DNA of 64,000 bases from Epinephelus fuscoguttatus (GCF_011397635.1 NC_064758.1:22589513-22653512), one strand, 5' to 3'; numbered from the stretch's first letter, positions 1 to 12,202 are shown. The notes: generated by a model from the letters alone, not told the origin. Numbers and translations are program-made.

Positions 1-74
1 TTGGGAGATGTATGGACAAGGTGAAGAAGCCCTGGAAAAATCTGCTGGTTCTGAACTCTTTACCTTGTTCACAG

Positions 75-3000
75 GTTATTCTGAGCCTTCATCTGCTGGG
101 TGCAAGCAGTACCCTGTGGGATTCACGGCCCTGGATGACAGCAGCTCCACAGCAACAGCTGAGATAGCAGTAAATGGAATGGACCCTCCAGAGTTGGGCT
201 TTTCCCCCGCTGAGTCCACCACAGGGACCTCAGGTCAGTCACGTCACATCACATGCAGTCGTCTCCACACACCAACTGTGACTGCAGCTAACTCTCTCAT
301 TGTGTTCAATAAATTTTAGTCTCTAGATAGGATGTGAAACTGTGTTGTCTAACATCATAAACAGTTCCCACTACAATACTGTTGTGCAAGTATTGCCTCA
401 CAGATATGCTTTTCACTGCAGCACATTGACCTGTATCACTCTGTAGGTTTTCATACCAACCAATCACCTCAGCAGATGATTTCAGCGGGTAGTCTTTGGC
501 TGAAATGAATGAAAACCTGCAGACTGCTGCCTCCTCATGCCACATAGTTCAATTAACTTTATCGTCCCCAACGGGATATTTGTCTTGTCAGCCAGGTGAA
601 ACTTGGAACACAGACTACTGGGCCACACCTAACCAATACAGTTATTTGTACTTCATTTACCATGTTCAAATATAAATCATGTGTTTGACTCAGGGATGAT
701 TAACATACTATTAACCCTTGTTTGACCCTTTGCCTAAAAGGTTACTTTTAGTATGTGAAAAATACCAGGATGTCCTGCATTTGGCCGCATTTTGCAGTAT
801 GCAAGCATGCTTTTGTGGCTATTCGGACCCACTATCCTCGGCGTCGCGGAACATGCGTCACATCGACTGAGTCAGAGACGGGTGACAGCTCACACTACAG
901 ACTGCGATGGATATATGCCTGCAATCCATTGTACTCAGTACACAGGAAAATACTACCTCTGACAACAGAAGTGTAATAGAACAGTCATTAAAGTCAGAAT
1001 TCCGAGTCAGAAACCCATGGGAGATCCACCTAGCCCGAGTTCGTCGACATAAACGAACCCATTTAGTGTTTTATGTGGTGTTTGTGTTGTGAAACCTTCT
1101 GTGATGTATTAGCTGCTGTTTCCATTCAGCTGACTTGTGCTTGATAGAAATATTTGGTAGCATATCTCTGTCCACACAAAACAAATCCACACAACTTTTT
1201 GCTATTGGCTGTGGTGGTTCACACTATTTCGCTCTGCACCAGTCGACACGATTTTGAGCTGTTGTACTTAATCTTAATGAGCACACATGGGGAAGACAGC
1301 TGACTTATTATAGATGCAGTTTCTCTTGGCTAATGGCAGTGCTGTAATTGATGTGGGTCCTCTGTAGATGCTTGTAAAGCTCAGGGACTTGACATACAAA
1401 CATCCGTTTGCTGCAGGCATCCATGCATTCCCGTGCAGGTGCACTGTGACACATTTAGACCAGAAGTCGGGAATTCCAACTCGGAATTATTGACTTCCAA
1501 CTTGCAATAAACTGCGGTCAAAGTTCAAGGGGAAATGTTAAAAGTAGTATGTCCCAATTGTATGCATAGTCCATGCAACAGTACGAACTTTGAGGGCAGT
1601 TACAGTATGTTCTGAAAGTAGAAAGAAAATGAGTGCGATTCAGAGCCCAAGCTGTTTTCACAGGTGTAATTATGAGCAAATTGTGCTCACATAATTAGTA
1701 TATCACTGCTTATTAAAAGGTAATGGGACAACCTGCATTGTGCAGTCAGGCTCAGTGTATTTCTTTAGATTGAGTGAAAGGGAATTTGTGGTTGAGATGA
1801 CGTCACAGCCATTGTTGTAATGGATCTGTTTCTGCTCTGAAAAGCCTGATCTGGAGACAGTCCTGACAGTGACAAACATATAATTAACACACTACAATCA
1901 CCATGATAGTGGAGTTCATAAGCAGTTGTGTTGTATCATCACTGACATTTTGTGTTTGGTTCTCAGTGGATTCCAAAACTGAAGAACAATCTCCGATCTC
2001 CTCTGAGAATCTTCGAGAGTCTCTGAAGAAGGAGCTGGAGTTTTATTTCTCCAGGTAAGACACGAGCACTCAAATCACCTTTTTATGCTGCAGAATTTGA
2101 GAAGTGGACTTAGTTATTTCCCAAGTAAAGAGAGGACTAATCTATATGGATTTGTTGTTTTTGTGTTTTCAGAGAAAACCTCTCAAAGGATCTGTACCTG
2201 ATGTCCCAGATGGACAGTGACCAGTTTGTCCCTATTTGGACTATAGCCAGCATGGAGGGCATCAAGGTCCTCACCACTGACATAGACCTCATCCTGGATG
2301 TGCTGAGATGTAAGTGGAGAGTTTAAGATGGTTGTATGTTAAAACAAGCTGCTTGAATCTGTAATGTGTTTGATTTTAAATACCTTGAATTCCCCTCAGC
2401 CTCTCCTATGGTACAAGTGGATGAGAAAGGGGAGAAAGTACGTCCTAATCACAAGCGGTGCATTATCATCCTGAGGGAGGTCCCTGAAACCACACCTGTC
2501 GAGGTAATGCTAACTCGTGCAGACACTTGGCAGTAAATACTGCACAGCTGATGTTTACCTGTGAGTAAAGTGAGAGATGATTGTTTGTGTCTAATTCACA
2601 GGAAGTTGAGTCACTATTCAAAAATGACAACTGTCCAAAGGTGATAAGTGTTGAGTTTGCACACAACAACAACTGGTACATCACATTCCAATCAGACACA
2701 GACGCCCAACAGGTAATGCAGTCAAATTGCAGTCATTTTCACACTGCCAGTTTGAGTGCTGTCTTGAATTGCCTTTTCATTCTCTCTTGTGCTCCCATAG
2801 GCATACAAGTATTTAAGAGAGGAAGTAAAAACATTTCAGGGAAAACCCATCATGGTGAGTTACATTAAAACTCCCTTGTCATTTCGGAAAGGCCCGTTTG
2901 TGAGGTTGTTTTTAGTTATTTCACTCTGTGCTCTTTCCTTGTTTTTCCGTGCCGACAGGCCAGGATAAAGGCCATCAACACATTCTTTGCGAAGAATGGC

Positions 3001-6000
3001 TACCGTAGCATGGACAGCAGCCTGTATGCTCAGCAGTCCCAGAGCCAGTCCCAGTACAGCTCTCCGCTCTACATGCAGCACGTCTACCCTCAGCAGCAGT
3101 ACCCAGTCTACGGCATTGTACCTCCCACCTGGACGCCTTCGCCCACACCGTATTTTGAAACTCCTCTGGTGAGACGCACTCACACTGCTATTAGACACAT
3201 AAACACAAACCTACTCTGGAACTCACCCTTCACGCTTCTCAGGGGAAGACACTCACTCTATGTGTTCATTTTGTGTAATCAGCATTAAATTTGCAAAATG
3301 TGACACAAATTATAAACCTTAAAAGCAAAGAAATCATTAAATCACCATCACTGTAACACACTGTCCTAATACAGCCTCCTCACTTGTGAAAATCTCATTC
3401 TGTTTTGAGAAGTCCTGTTGGTATTGACGATAATCTACAATTCAACACCAGCACTGGAGCTTTTTTCAGCTCGGCTCTGAACAAATGAACAGAACCTCTC
3501 GACCTGCTTTAAACTCAGGTTTAAACAACCCACTGCGGCAGACTGCCTTTGCACAATCTGCTTTCTCATTTCCATCCATCAAACACTGGAATATGCTTCC
3601 AGCTGAGTTTAAAACTTGCACAGACTTTCATTCTTTTTCCCATGGTGCAAAAAATACATATTGAGCAAGCAGTCACGTCGACATCAATTTGACCGCGATT
3701 CAGGTTTTTAATTGGAATGAATGGTAATTTTGTAGTTGCACTGGATGAATGTGCCGGTGTTTTTTATGTTGTGAGCTTGTAGGTTTGTCTGTATAAGAGA
3801 CTGTAATGGTGTTGCATGGAAATGAATGTTTTTAGTGTCTGACTGTTGCGTGTATATGTGCCCAGGGACTGCAGATGGAAATTGCCAAATCTGGCATAAA
3901 TCATGGCCACTCACATGAGATGTCTTTTTTTTAATTCTCCATGGTCCTGTAAAGGTTTACCATGTAGGATTGTGTAGTTAAAGTAAAAAGTAATAAAAGG
4001 TAACCCTAGATTTAACTCTTATTTGGTGCTTTGCCTCGCTATATTTGCATTTTTTTTCCTGCGCTATGTCTCTTGTATGTCTGCTGCTTGTAGTCTGGCA
4101 CCTGGTCGCTACCTTTTTTAAAAAGCCCGACCTCACCTGAGCACCATGGGAGTACCCAACCTGAGCACAGAAAATACAGGCAGAGGGCAGAGTCTTGGCA
4201 GAAAAATACACCTCCACACTTCCAGTGGGTCATAAGTGATGATTGAGAGGGATTACTTCTGTGTGACTCTGTACATTCTTTTTTTTTTTTTTTTTTTTTA
4301 AAGGAAAGCCCTGCATAGTATACCTACTACTACCTACATTAAGGCATTTGACAAGTCTTTTATCACCCAAAAAACTGCATTGTTGTTGTTAGTCTGTGCC
4401 ATATTTTTCCTGACCTCCTGAAGAGAGATGCATTTAGTAAATTCAGATTAATTTTTTCCTTTCTTGCAATTTAAATCGTCAATACACAAACACATGATAT
4501 TTTGCATGATGAGTCTTGTGAACAGTTTTGGATCTACATTAGATGTGTTTTCAGATCCTTGTGGCAGCAACTGAAGTAAATTATTTGACAAATTGTACTT
4601 ATATACCACATGAAAGAGGATTTGTAAATAATGTCTTACTTTTCCTTGTGCAGGCACCGTTTCCCAACAGTAGCTTTGTGAATGGATTTGGCTCTGCAGG
4701 ACACTACAAAACTGGCTCCAGTTCTCTTAATATCACACGCCCATTCAACAGAAACCGGTAAGGATTTCTTTTCCCAGATGCTATTTGTTGGTTTGAGTTT
4801 TTTCTAGTTTTGACTTGAAGGAACAGTGTGTAAGATTTGTCAGGGACCTGCTCCCTATGTAGATATAAACGGCTATTCTAAGGTAAAGGAAACATAATGA
4901 TTCCTATTTTCAGGTGATTATACGCCAAAAGAAAATATACTTTTTATTCCATTCCTGCCAATATGTTCCTCTAAATCCTACACACTGGACCTTTAAATCT
5001 AAGTCTGGTATTTGCGTAAACATATTCTAATTGACATATTTTACCACTTGTGTCATTGTTTGCATGATGTTAAACTGTAAACATCAGATCATCTGCAGTT
5101 TGATTTTGTCTCAAAGATAATGTGACCTCACCAGGGAATTGTATTCCCTCCCTGTCTTCTTACTGTCCCCACAGTGTCCCCCTCTATTCAAGAAAGAATG
5201 TAATAAATGCCTTCAGGTACCACTGCTATACTGCTATAATAAGCTTCATCGCTACCCTCATCTCTTATCATACTGCAACAGCCAAATGACTAAATCCATA
5301 ACGGGGCCACTGCCTTCTGCCAGTCAGACTTTTATGGCCATGATCCTTCTCATCAGTGTGTAAATGTTTGTCGCCAGGTATTGGACATCCTGGGTTTGTC
5401 ATGTCATTTGATAAATGTAGGCTTGCCTACTAAATGGCAGCAGTTGCTATCTGATTCTGAGCAACTGGCTTGTTCCAGTTATGGCCTCCTTGGCTCCAAA
5501 ATGTCGTCTCTGCATTGACATTATTACATGTAACAGTTTCTCTACATCTCAACTAACCACCCATTTTATGTTTTGTTTTGTTTTTTATATTGGTAGTACT
5601 GCTGCTTTCTCTGTCTGTGTATTATTACATGTTGTGTGTTATATGCTATAACAAAGAAATGACAGTCTGGAGTTGAGTCTAGGTCAGGAAGCTGTCAAGC
5701 TTAAATTCGTATGCTTTAAATCTTTCGCAAAGAGATGACATCTTTGCGAGTTTGTTTATGTTGTGAAAAAGCAGCTTCACAAAGAAGTATCGCACTGGAC
5801 TCTTCTAAAGTCCGACCCCATGATGAGATCAAGATGCGCATAGAGGGAAACTGAGGAGTGGAGTGACGGGCTTTGTTCTCTCTTTCTCCTCTCCATCTTC
5901 TCCTTCTCCTTTCCTTTTTTCTCTCTGTCCTTCCCTTCCAAAGCCAGGAGCTTCACTCCCGTCCCGATGAGCGTTCAGATTATGAGATCTGAGGGTCACA

Positions 6001-9000
6001 CACTCACGACAAGATCAGTCCATGTGAATCATGCTGCTCGGCCTTTGACAGAACAGTATCTGTCTCAAAGTGTTAGCGTGCTGCATTTAAGTGTTAGTGT
6101 ACTGTCTGGGTCTAACATGGGCGTTCTCAGCTCCTTCATTGGCTGCAGTGTCCAAACATACAGTATGTTAACATCAAAGTCTGTACAGCTTCAGTCAATC
6201 ATGAGCACAAATTCCCCCCGCCCCCCGCATGTCTTACCCCGAGGACACAGCATGCTGTCTTATTCCTCCAGCAAATGGTGAACACAAGTGTTTCCTTTGA
6301 ACTCAATTCTCCGCTTCAGCCTCAATTATCTGAAAATTGTTGATAGTGTTTTTTATAAAGGCTTGTTGCTGTCTGTTCCAATTGCCATTACGTAACCACT
6401 GTGATTACAGTGCAGTTCTCTGTATGTAACGGCATTAATGTCCAAGCACAAGCTCTGCTCATAGGACCATACGGTGGTTTAACATGTCAGAGCACATTAG
6501 ATTAGATTTGCATTACTGTGATGGCCGCTAAACATTTTACAAAGCATAAAGATATTAATGGCACTGGCACATTTGTGTTGCCTGACATCAGACAGAATTG
6601 TCGGTTTATGCCTTCACTTTGACATCGTGACCACTTTAACTGGTTTCCGGGGGGGGGGGGGGGGATTCGATTTTCCAAAGCTAATCATCAGAGACCAACG
6701 TGTCTGCCTGAATCTGCCGTCATTTAAGTCCACACTGATGCGTAGTCATGCCAGCACACTTGTTTTCATGTAGACTTGGCATGTCAAAACCACCAGTATG
6801 GTCAGTGTAACATCTCCTGAAGTTTACCCTTAAAGACCTGCGGGCAAAATTATTCCCCTAAACAAAAAGCTCTACAGGAAACACTGGTTACCAGTATGTC
6901 TTGAGAGTATTTTCAACCTAATATTGACTTTACTCATCTTGACCTTTTCCCCTGTGTGACAGAAACCATGTGAAGCCCCAGGTGAGGACAAGCGAGGTGA
7001 CCTCAGCGTCTATAACTCCCGTCCCCTTGGAGAGTCTGACTGGACTACGCAGCCCGCAGCCTCCTGCTCCTGTTGTTCCCACAGTCCCCACCACTACCAC
7101 TAACCCAGTCCAGACGGCCTCCGACCTGAGCTCAGCGTATTCACATCTCTCCTCCTCTTCCTCGTCTTTGGACCCCAGTGATGACAGCGGCATGGCTGGA
7201 CGTGGAAGGTAAACCTGTTTCGCCTGACTATAATGGCTGCTGGTCATCGGCTGTGCCTTGATCTGTGACGCTTGAGTGTTGGGTTGCTGTTGACAAATTA
7301 TTTATTTGCTTTTCAGACGGAGCACAACCTACAGAGGGACACGGAGGAGGCGAGAAGATGAACGAATTGCGGTAAATTGCAATTTTTATGTTGCCCTCAA
7401 ACGTCTATGGTTTAAAAGTGTAAACCATCTCATCATCTTTGTTTGTTGGCCCCTTTTCAATTTCCTCTTTCAGAGGCCTGTACCGCTAGCAGAGGTCAAG
7501 GTGCCTCCACCCAAGTTTGACTTGGCAGCTACCAATTTCCCACCTCTTCCTGGCTGCGTAGTCAGCACACAGGGAGAGCCAGTACTAGAAAACCGGATGT
7601 CAGATGTTGTACGCGGTTTGTACAGGGACAAGGTAAGAAGGAATAAAGACTGTAACAGTTTGTAAATCTGATGGATACACTGCACTGATGGGGAAATCAG
7701 AGGTATAATGTGAATGCCTTCTTCCTTTTTACAGACAGAACAAGCCAATAAAGAAGCCACTGTGAGTCCAGCTTCAGGCCAACCACCAGTCGCAGAGGAG
7801 ACTGTGGCCGTCTCGAGTCCTGCCCTGGCAGCAGCGAAATCTGCTTCACAACCACTTGGACCCTCAGCCCCTGGGTATGACTGTCTTGGATCATTACATC
7901 TTAATTCAGAATAATTGGCACTTACACTGTGTTCACATACTAAGTGAATTTTTGCCTTGCATTACTCATGCAAATACGGTCGCTAGAGTATTTTTTTTTT
8001 TTTTTTTGAAGTATCCACAAATGACAAATATTTGCCTTTAAAGATGTGCTAACTAATAAGTGAAGGCAGCTAATAGCTAACTTGGTTTGTAGTTTAGTAC
8101 AACAGATAGCGTGAATCAAGTGATGTGAACATGGAGGCTCCATAGTCTGTCCCAGCATGAACCAAGATGGCGACACTCTATTACTTCTCATACTGTCACT
8201 GCATCGCATTACAGCTTGACTCCTTTCACTCCTTACCTTTCATAATAAAAGACCAATTTCAAATTACTCAGGGCATTTTGCCGAGAAGTAACTCAACAAA
8301 ATGGCTTACACAAGTGACAAAAACATATTGAGACCTTAAAATGTAGTCCTATGGCTCACTCACTAACCTCCAAGTCCTATCCTTTTTTTTGTTCTGTCTG
8401 TGCAGTACTGACGTTGAGTCGTAGAGCTCCGTGTGCACAAAAACGACGACAATAAGTTTGTCCTCCGTTTCTAATCCGCAGTAAACTCAAGAGGATTTCA
8501 GCTAGATCTCAACACTCATAGGCTTTTGCAACACAGTATCACAGCAATTTGAGTTATGCGAGTTTGTGTCTATTCTCATCTTTGCATGGACTTTGTGTGT
8601 AATCTCACTGTGCAAAACACTCGCTTCACATTCAGTGTTAACACACTGAGTTTCAAACCCCTGCATTAAAATGTTCAAAATGGTAACCTGAATGTCTGAA
8701 ACTTGTTTTGACAGTGTTACCCGTCAGGAGAAGAGGGTTGAACGGGCAGAGCCTCCCGCTCCAAAAGTGGCTCCACGCACACCTGTTCAAACCACCGTAA
8801 ACCCGCCCCCCACCACGCAGCCCGTGCCTAGCTCCAGGCCTCAGTCCTCTGCTGCCTCCACGCCAGCGACACCGAGCACGCCGACCACTGCTACAGCCAC
8901 TATACCCACCCCTGCACAGGTGAGAATGTGGTTCTTTGTACCAACAGCCTCCACCTGAACATAGTACCCGATGATGAGATCTTTTGCGCATAGAGGGAAG

Positions 9001-9632
9001 TGAGGTAGTGGACTGACTGGCTTTGGTTCTCTCCCTCCTCTCTACCTGTCACTCGTCTTCAATGTCTCTGTCTTTTATCTCTCTCTGGCCTTTCCCACCA
9101 AATGTCCAGGATGTTCACTCCTACCCCGATGAGCGTTCAGATTATGAGATCTGAGGGTTTGATGAGGGAAATCATGAAATGTATAAATGGCTGTGTTACA
9201 TCTCTTTTGAAATTGTGCTTGTTCCCTGCTTTGGTTCAGGAGCCTCGCAAGCTCAGCTATGCTGAGGTCTGCCAACGGCCACCCAAGGACCCTCCACCTG
9301 CGGCCCCTGCCCCAGCTTCCACAGGCACCACGACGGGCCAGCCTTTACGCGAGCTGCGCGTGAACAAGGCCGAGGATCCGGGCTCCAGCAGTGGTCCTGG
9401 AGACAAGCAAGAGAAAGGCCACGACAGGGAGGGGGGATGGGAATGCAAGGAGAGCCGACCACCACGTGAACGTGACTCTCAAGGCTACTACCGCAGCAAC
9501 GGCCCCAGAGGCACCGGGGGCCTCAAATTTCGGGACCAGAGGCGCCCACCTCCGGCCCGACGCAGCTCCCCCCAGGGAGGCTACAGGCACACTGGCAAAG
9601 AGCAGAATATCCCACCAGTATCGCCAAAGTAA
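75..9632 (+). CDS. larp4: La-related protein 4 (LARP4), 3' portion, 14 coding exons
   Basis: LARP4 binds poly(A) and cytoplasmic poly(A)-binding protein and stabilises and promotes translation of mRNA. Exons read: 75-233, 1967-2054, 2173-2309, 2400-2503, 2602-2712, 2801-2854, 2959-3168, 4654-4757, 6963-7208, 7317-7371, 7474-7632, 7735-7874, 8715-8919, 9240-9632 (TAA 9630-9632). Every junction is GT-AG and keeps frame, giving 720 complete residues. Seen: a La motif ([20 protein letters not shown] over exons 2-3), then an RRM-like domain (exons 4-7, with [16 protein letters not shown]), then a low-complexity tail with [16 protein letters not shown] and a C-terminus ending in [12 protein letters not shown]. 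These segments match human LARP4 better than LARP4B as I remember them. The N-terminal PAM2-like motif lies before the window. Position 75 follows a pyrimidine-rich acceptor, but the frame is also open back to base 8, so the first exon could start earlier. Fish often have two copies (larp4aa/larp4ab); I cannot say which this is. Confidence 0.95.
735..1650. repeat. MITE-like repeat remnants in larp4 intron
   Basis: The 1.7 kb intron 234-1966 has no exon I can support. It contains words typical of dispersed fish DNA transposon relics: an AGTATGTGAAAAATACCAGG block near 750 and a GTAGTATGTCCCAATTGTAT block near 1544. A motif near 990 (AAGTCAGAATTCCGAGTCAG) recurs near 1465 in direct and inverted form. 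The ends are not clear, so the limits are approximate. Confidence 0.4.
3415..3905 (+). mobile_element. LINE relic: end of reverse transcriptase ORF plus 3' tail
   Basis: It lies in the larp4 intron 3169-4653, sense to the gene. One frame reads [10 protein letters not shown] and then [18 protein letters not shown] before a stop near 3663, which resembles the conserved 'W-N-x-L-P' C-terminal end of CR1/L2-like reverse transcriptase ORFs. The tail holds 'gggactgcagatggaaatt' near 3866, familiar from fish LINE 3' ends. It is truncated at the 5' end and dead. The clade (L2, CR1 or Rex-like) is not certain. Confidence 0.6.
4811..4999. mobile_element. Short MITE with terminal inverted repeats
   Basis: The left end GAAGGAACAGTGTGTAAGAT mirrors the right end 'atcctacacactggaccttt' (reverse complement AAAGGTCCAGTGTGTAGGAT). 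No coding capacity. It belongs to the same family as the longer elements at 58934-59856 and 62139-62867, with the middle deleted. It lies in the larp4 intron 4758-6962. Confidence 0.7.
5815..5996 (+). ncRNA. Candidate C/D box snoRNA-like element, copy 1
   Basis: It lies in the larp4 intron 4758-6962. A C-box-like ATGATGA (5820-5826) follows ACCC; a D-box-like CTGA (5989-5992) is followed by GGGT, so ACCC/GGGT could form the terminal stem. Copy 2 (8966-9158) shares a near-identical 16-nt start, a 15-nt block (TGCGCATAGAGGGAA) and an identical ~34-nt end, while the CT-rich middle has diverged. About 182 nt is long for a standard C/D snoRNA. It lies about 970 nt before the next exon, unlike typical intron-encoded C/D genes, so it may be a poorly expressed duplicate. 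I do not recognise a named snoRNA. Confidence 0.4.
6649..6664 (+). repeat. G homopolymer (16)
   Basis: An uninterrupted G run within the larp4 intron 4758-6962. It is likely variable in length. Confidence 0.9.
7875..8714. other. larp4 intron, no gene; probable repeat remnant
   Basis: No open frame or RNA gene could be supported. A T run lies near 7990-8007. The stretch from about 7920 to 8210 (including AACCAAGATGGCGAC near 8160) looks like a dispersed repeat, but I saw no clean terminal repeats. Confidence 0.4.
8966..9158 (+). ncRNA. Candidate C/D box snoRNA-like element, copy 2
   Basis: It lies in the last larp4 intron (8920-9239), sense to the host. It starts ACCC-G-ATGATGA (C box 8971-8977) and ends CTGA-GGGT (D box 9151-9154). 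Near the end, CCCGATGAGCG could serve as a C'-like box, with a conserved spacer before the D box acting as the guide. The element ends 81 nt upstream of the exon at 9240, close to the 65-85 nt spacing known for intron-encoded C/D snoRNAs. The 193-nt length, the degenerate D' box and the absence of an identified rRNA or snRNA target keep this tentative. Any structured intronic element would be the alternative. Confidence 0.5.
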
Positions 9633-11794
9633 AAACTTGATATTAATAGAAAAAAGATGTATGAATATATACATGGATATATATAATTATATAAAAATGA
9701 ATAACATAAAAGCAACAACATTATGGTAGCCACCTTTCCCCCCCTGGAACTTGTCCACAGAAAAGCTTTTAAAATGACAATAAGACCGGGACATCCAGGA
9801 CTAATGGGCAAAATGACACCTGAAGAACTTTGAGTGATTCGAAAAGGAAACAAAAATCATGTTTTGGCCTCCAGCATTATGCTTAAAAGAATTTAAGTGC
9901 GATTTACCTGGAGGCCGTCTCATTTATGCTCAACTAGGGAGAGGTGGGATGCTGGGCCGCGTAAACGGCCTCTACCTTTTTTTTTTTTTTTTTTTTTTTT
10001 ATTTTAAAGAATAGATGTCTGCAAGAACAATATGCACTAAGAAGAAAAGAACATGCATATATGTCATGTACATATACAAAGATATCACTAACACGCAATG
10101 AGACATCAGTTGTTTTTTTCTTGTGTGCTTAGGTTTGCAAGTATGACTGAAGGGTTGACTGATGTCTGTGTATGCATTGATTGTTAAGCAACATGATTGA
10201 AGTGCTACAGTGTGCTGTTGCACTGATGTAATGAAATGGATGATTTTTACATCAGAGACTCTGAATCATTGTCCTGGAACTGGACAGTGTGGTCTTCTAA
10301 TGTATATTAATGAAATGTGTTCTATGGTGGTATTTTGATCCTGGTTCATAATTGGCTTAAATTGTATCAGTCGGATATCAGAAACTGTCGATGTACGCCG
10401 CAGTCAGATGTGTGGTTTTGTTTGAAGCCGAAATCCACTTTGGGGTGCTCACTGGCCTGTTAGCCACGGTGAACCTGCTAGCCTGGTCCAAAGTTTTTCA
10501 TGTTAAGTTTTATCTCCATCTATCTGAACCGTTTTTATGGGGTCGACCCACTCTGATGGATTCAGAACATTTGTCATGTTGATAATCAGTCAGGTTCTCT
10601 GTTTACATGTATGTTTTTTGGTAGTAGGGTGATGTTTTCCAGAGAGAATAAAAGACTAGGTTAATGATGAGATTTGACTGTTCAGTGCGCCTGGTGGTTT
10701 AGGTGAGGTTTGGCTTTTCTACATCATCACAGGATATCCAGGTTAAGCTTATATCTGTGAATTGTTCTTAACAATGGCATAGTGTCAAAAATAGACTGAG
10801 CAGTGCTGTTAGCTGAGGATGATAGCTACATGATGTTTGGCAGCCAAGTCGTGGGTATAAAGAAAATTGGAATATTTTCACGTGCTATGTGCCAGCTGCC
10901 TACGATCATAGTGTGCTAGGATAAAGTTTTGATTTTTATTGACGAGGTCTGCTAAAATAATGTAGTCTTGGGGAAACTTTTGGCCCAGTGAAACTGGATT
11001 TTGAAGAAGCTGTAGAGGTGTAGTTGCCTATGCTATATTGTGATAACCCTTCACTAGAAAATGTGTGTGGGAGAATGTAATTGTAATAGTACTGAATTTA
11101 CAGAGGGAGGCTTTTGACAGCAGGTATCCACCAGATTGTTTTGTGCTTTTAGGGTGAGTTTGCTGTTTTGTTTTGTTTTTTTTTTGTTTTTGTTTTTTTC
11201 CTTTGTTTTTTTTCTTTCTTTTTTTAATTTTGAAAAACAAATGATTGACTTAGAATTTGAAGTTTGACTCACTGTATGTATTGCTTTTTAAATTTTATTT
11301 ATTTTAATTCTGATGCACAACGCTTTTCTCCCAATCTTGGTAGGCTGGTTTCCCCAAAGTTGTGTGAAATCGCATTGGCAAAATAAAATCACGCATATGA
11401 CATTTATATACTGTTGGACATGTCAGCTGAGCGAAAAATACTTGATGCATTGACTTTGGGTTTAATAATGCAGTAAAACGAGTAACCAATCACTGGGGCT
11501 GTTATTTCTTTTTCATTAATGAGTATGAGCAGCTAGTGATTTAGTATAATTAAATAAATGCACTAACTTGTTTTTAAAAAGAATCTTACTCATGAGTAAT
11601 GTGAATCATTTTAGAAGCATATGGTTGATGTTGACAGGCTTGCAAATACCTACAGGACCCCCCCCCCCCCCCTCATCTGTTTGGGTTATTTTCTGTTAAT
11701 TTGGGTTGGGGTGGCAAAAAGGAAGTATAGTAATGGATCAACCAAGTGTTTGAGACACAATCCTAGAACTGTATGAAATGTCACCAAAAATAAA
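9633..11794 (+). other. larp4: larp4 3' UTR with two candidate poly(A) signals
   Basis: There is no coding sequence after the stop at 9632. AATAAA hexamers lie at 10647-10652 and 11789-11794; the second is followed by a T/GT-rich stretch, which suits the distal cleavage site. A T run at about 9977-10000 and a C run at 11658-11672 fall inside. The use of both signals (short and long 3' UTR) is inferred. Confidence 0.6.
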
Positions 11795-11884
11795 TTATTT
11801 TGATTTGGCTTCCCTGTGTCACATTTCTTTTCCCTTTCCTGGGTTTTGTATGTACACAACACGTATCAGTGATTGAATGGGTCG

Positions 11885-12086
11885 CAATGGTTCCGAACTG
11901 GTTCAGCCATGGGGTCCAGATCTCTCCTTAGTCATTAATTCAAGGTCCACACTTTAATACATTCAGCATCATACTTGCATTTGGCCATGTCGTTTAGCTA
12001 GTTTGCTGCTTGCTCAATCTACAGCAAGAAACGGCTCTTTGAAATGAAAACTGTGATGTAAATTCACTGTACTTCAAAATAAAGTG

Positions 12087-12119
<33 letters not shown>

Positions 12120-12202
12120 AAATTTGACATTTTCATGAGTCACCTGTGGTCCATTCAGAATGGACCCACTTATGGACCACGATGACCAGTTGAGAACCAC
12201 TG
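11885..12202. mobile_element. hAT-like MITE between larp4 and asb8
   Basis: The terminal inverted repeats are about 18 bp: left CAATGGTTCCGAACTGGT, right ACCAGTTGAGAACCACTG. The right end reverse-complements to CAGTGGTTCTCAACTGGT, a start typical of hAT-related miniature elements. There is no coding capacity, a T run lies at 12087-12114, and I found no matching 8-bp target duplication. Confidence 0.65.

Noticed and set aside
5967-6281. Shared peptide [10 protein letters not shown] in frames at 5967 and 9120
   Set aside because: It comes from the duplicated intronic element read in the same frame; the following codons differ completely, so it is not a duplicated coding exon.
9345-9674. Antisense open frames over the last larp4 exon
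   Set aside because: They are shadows of the GC-rich coding exon; the + frame matches LARP4 to its conserved C-terminus.
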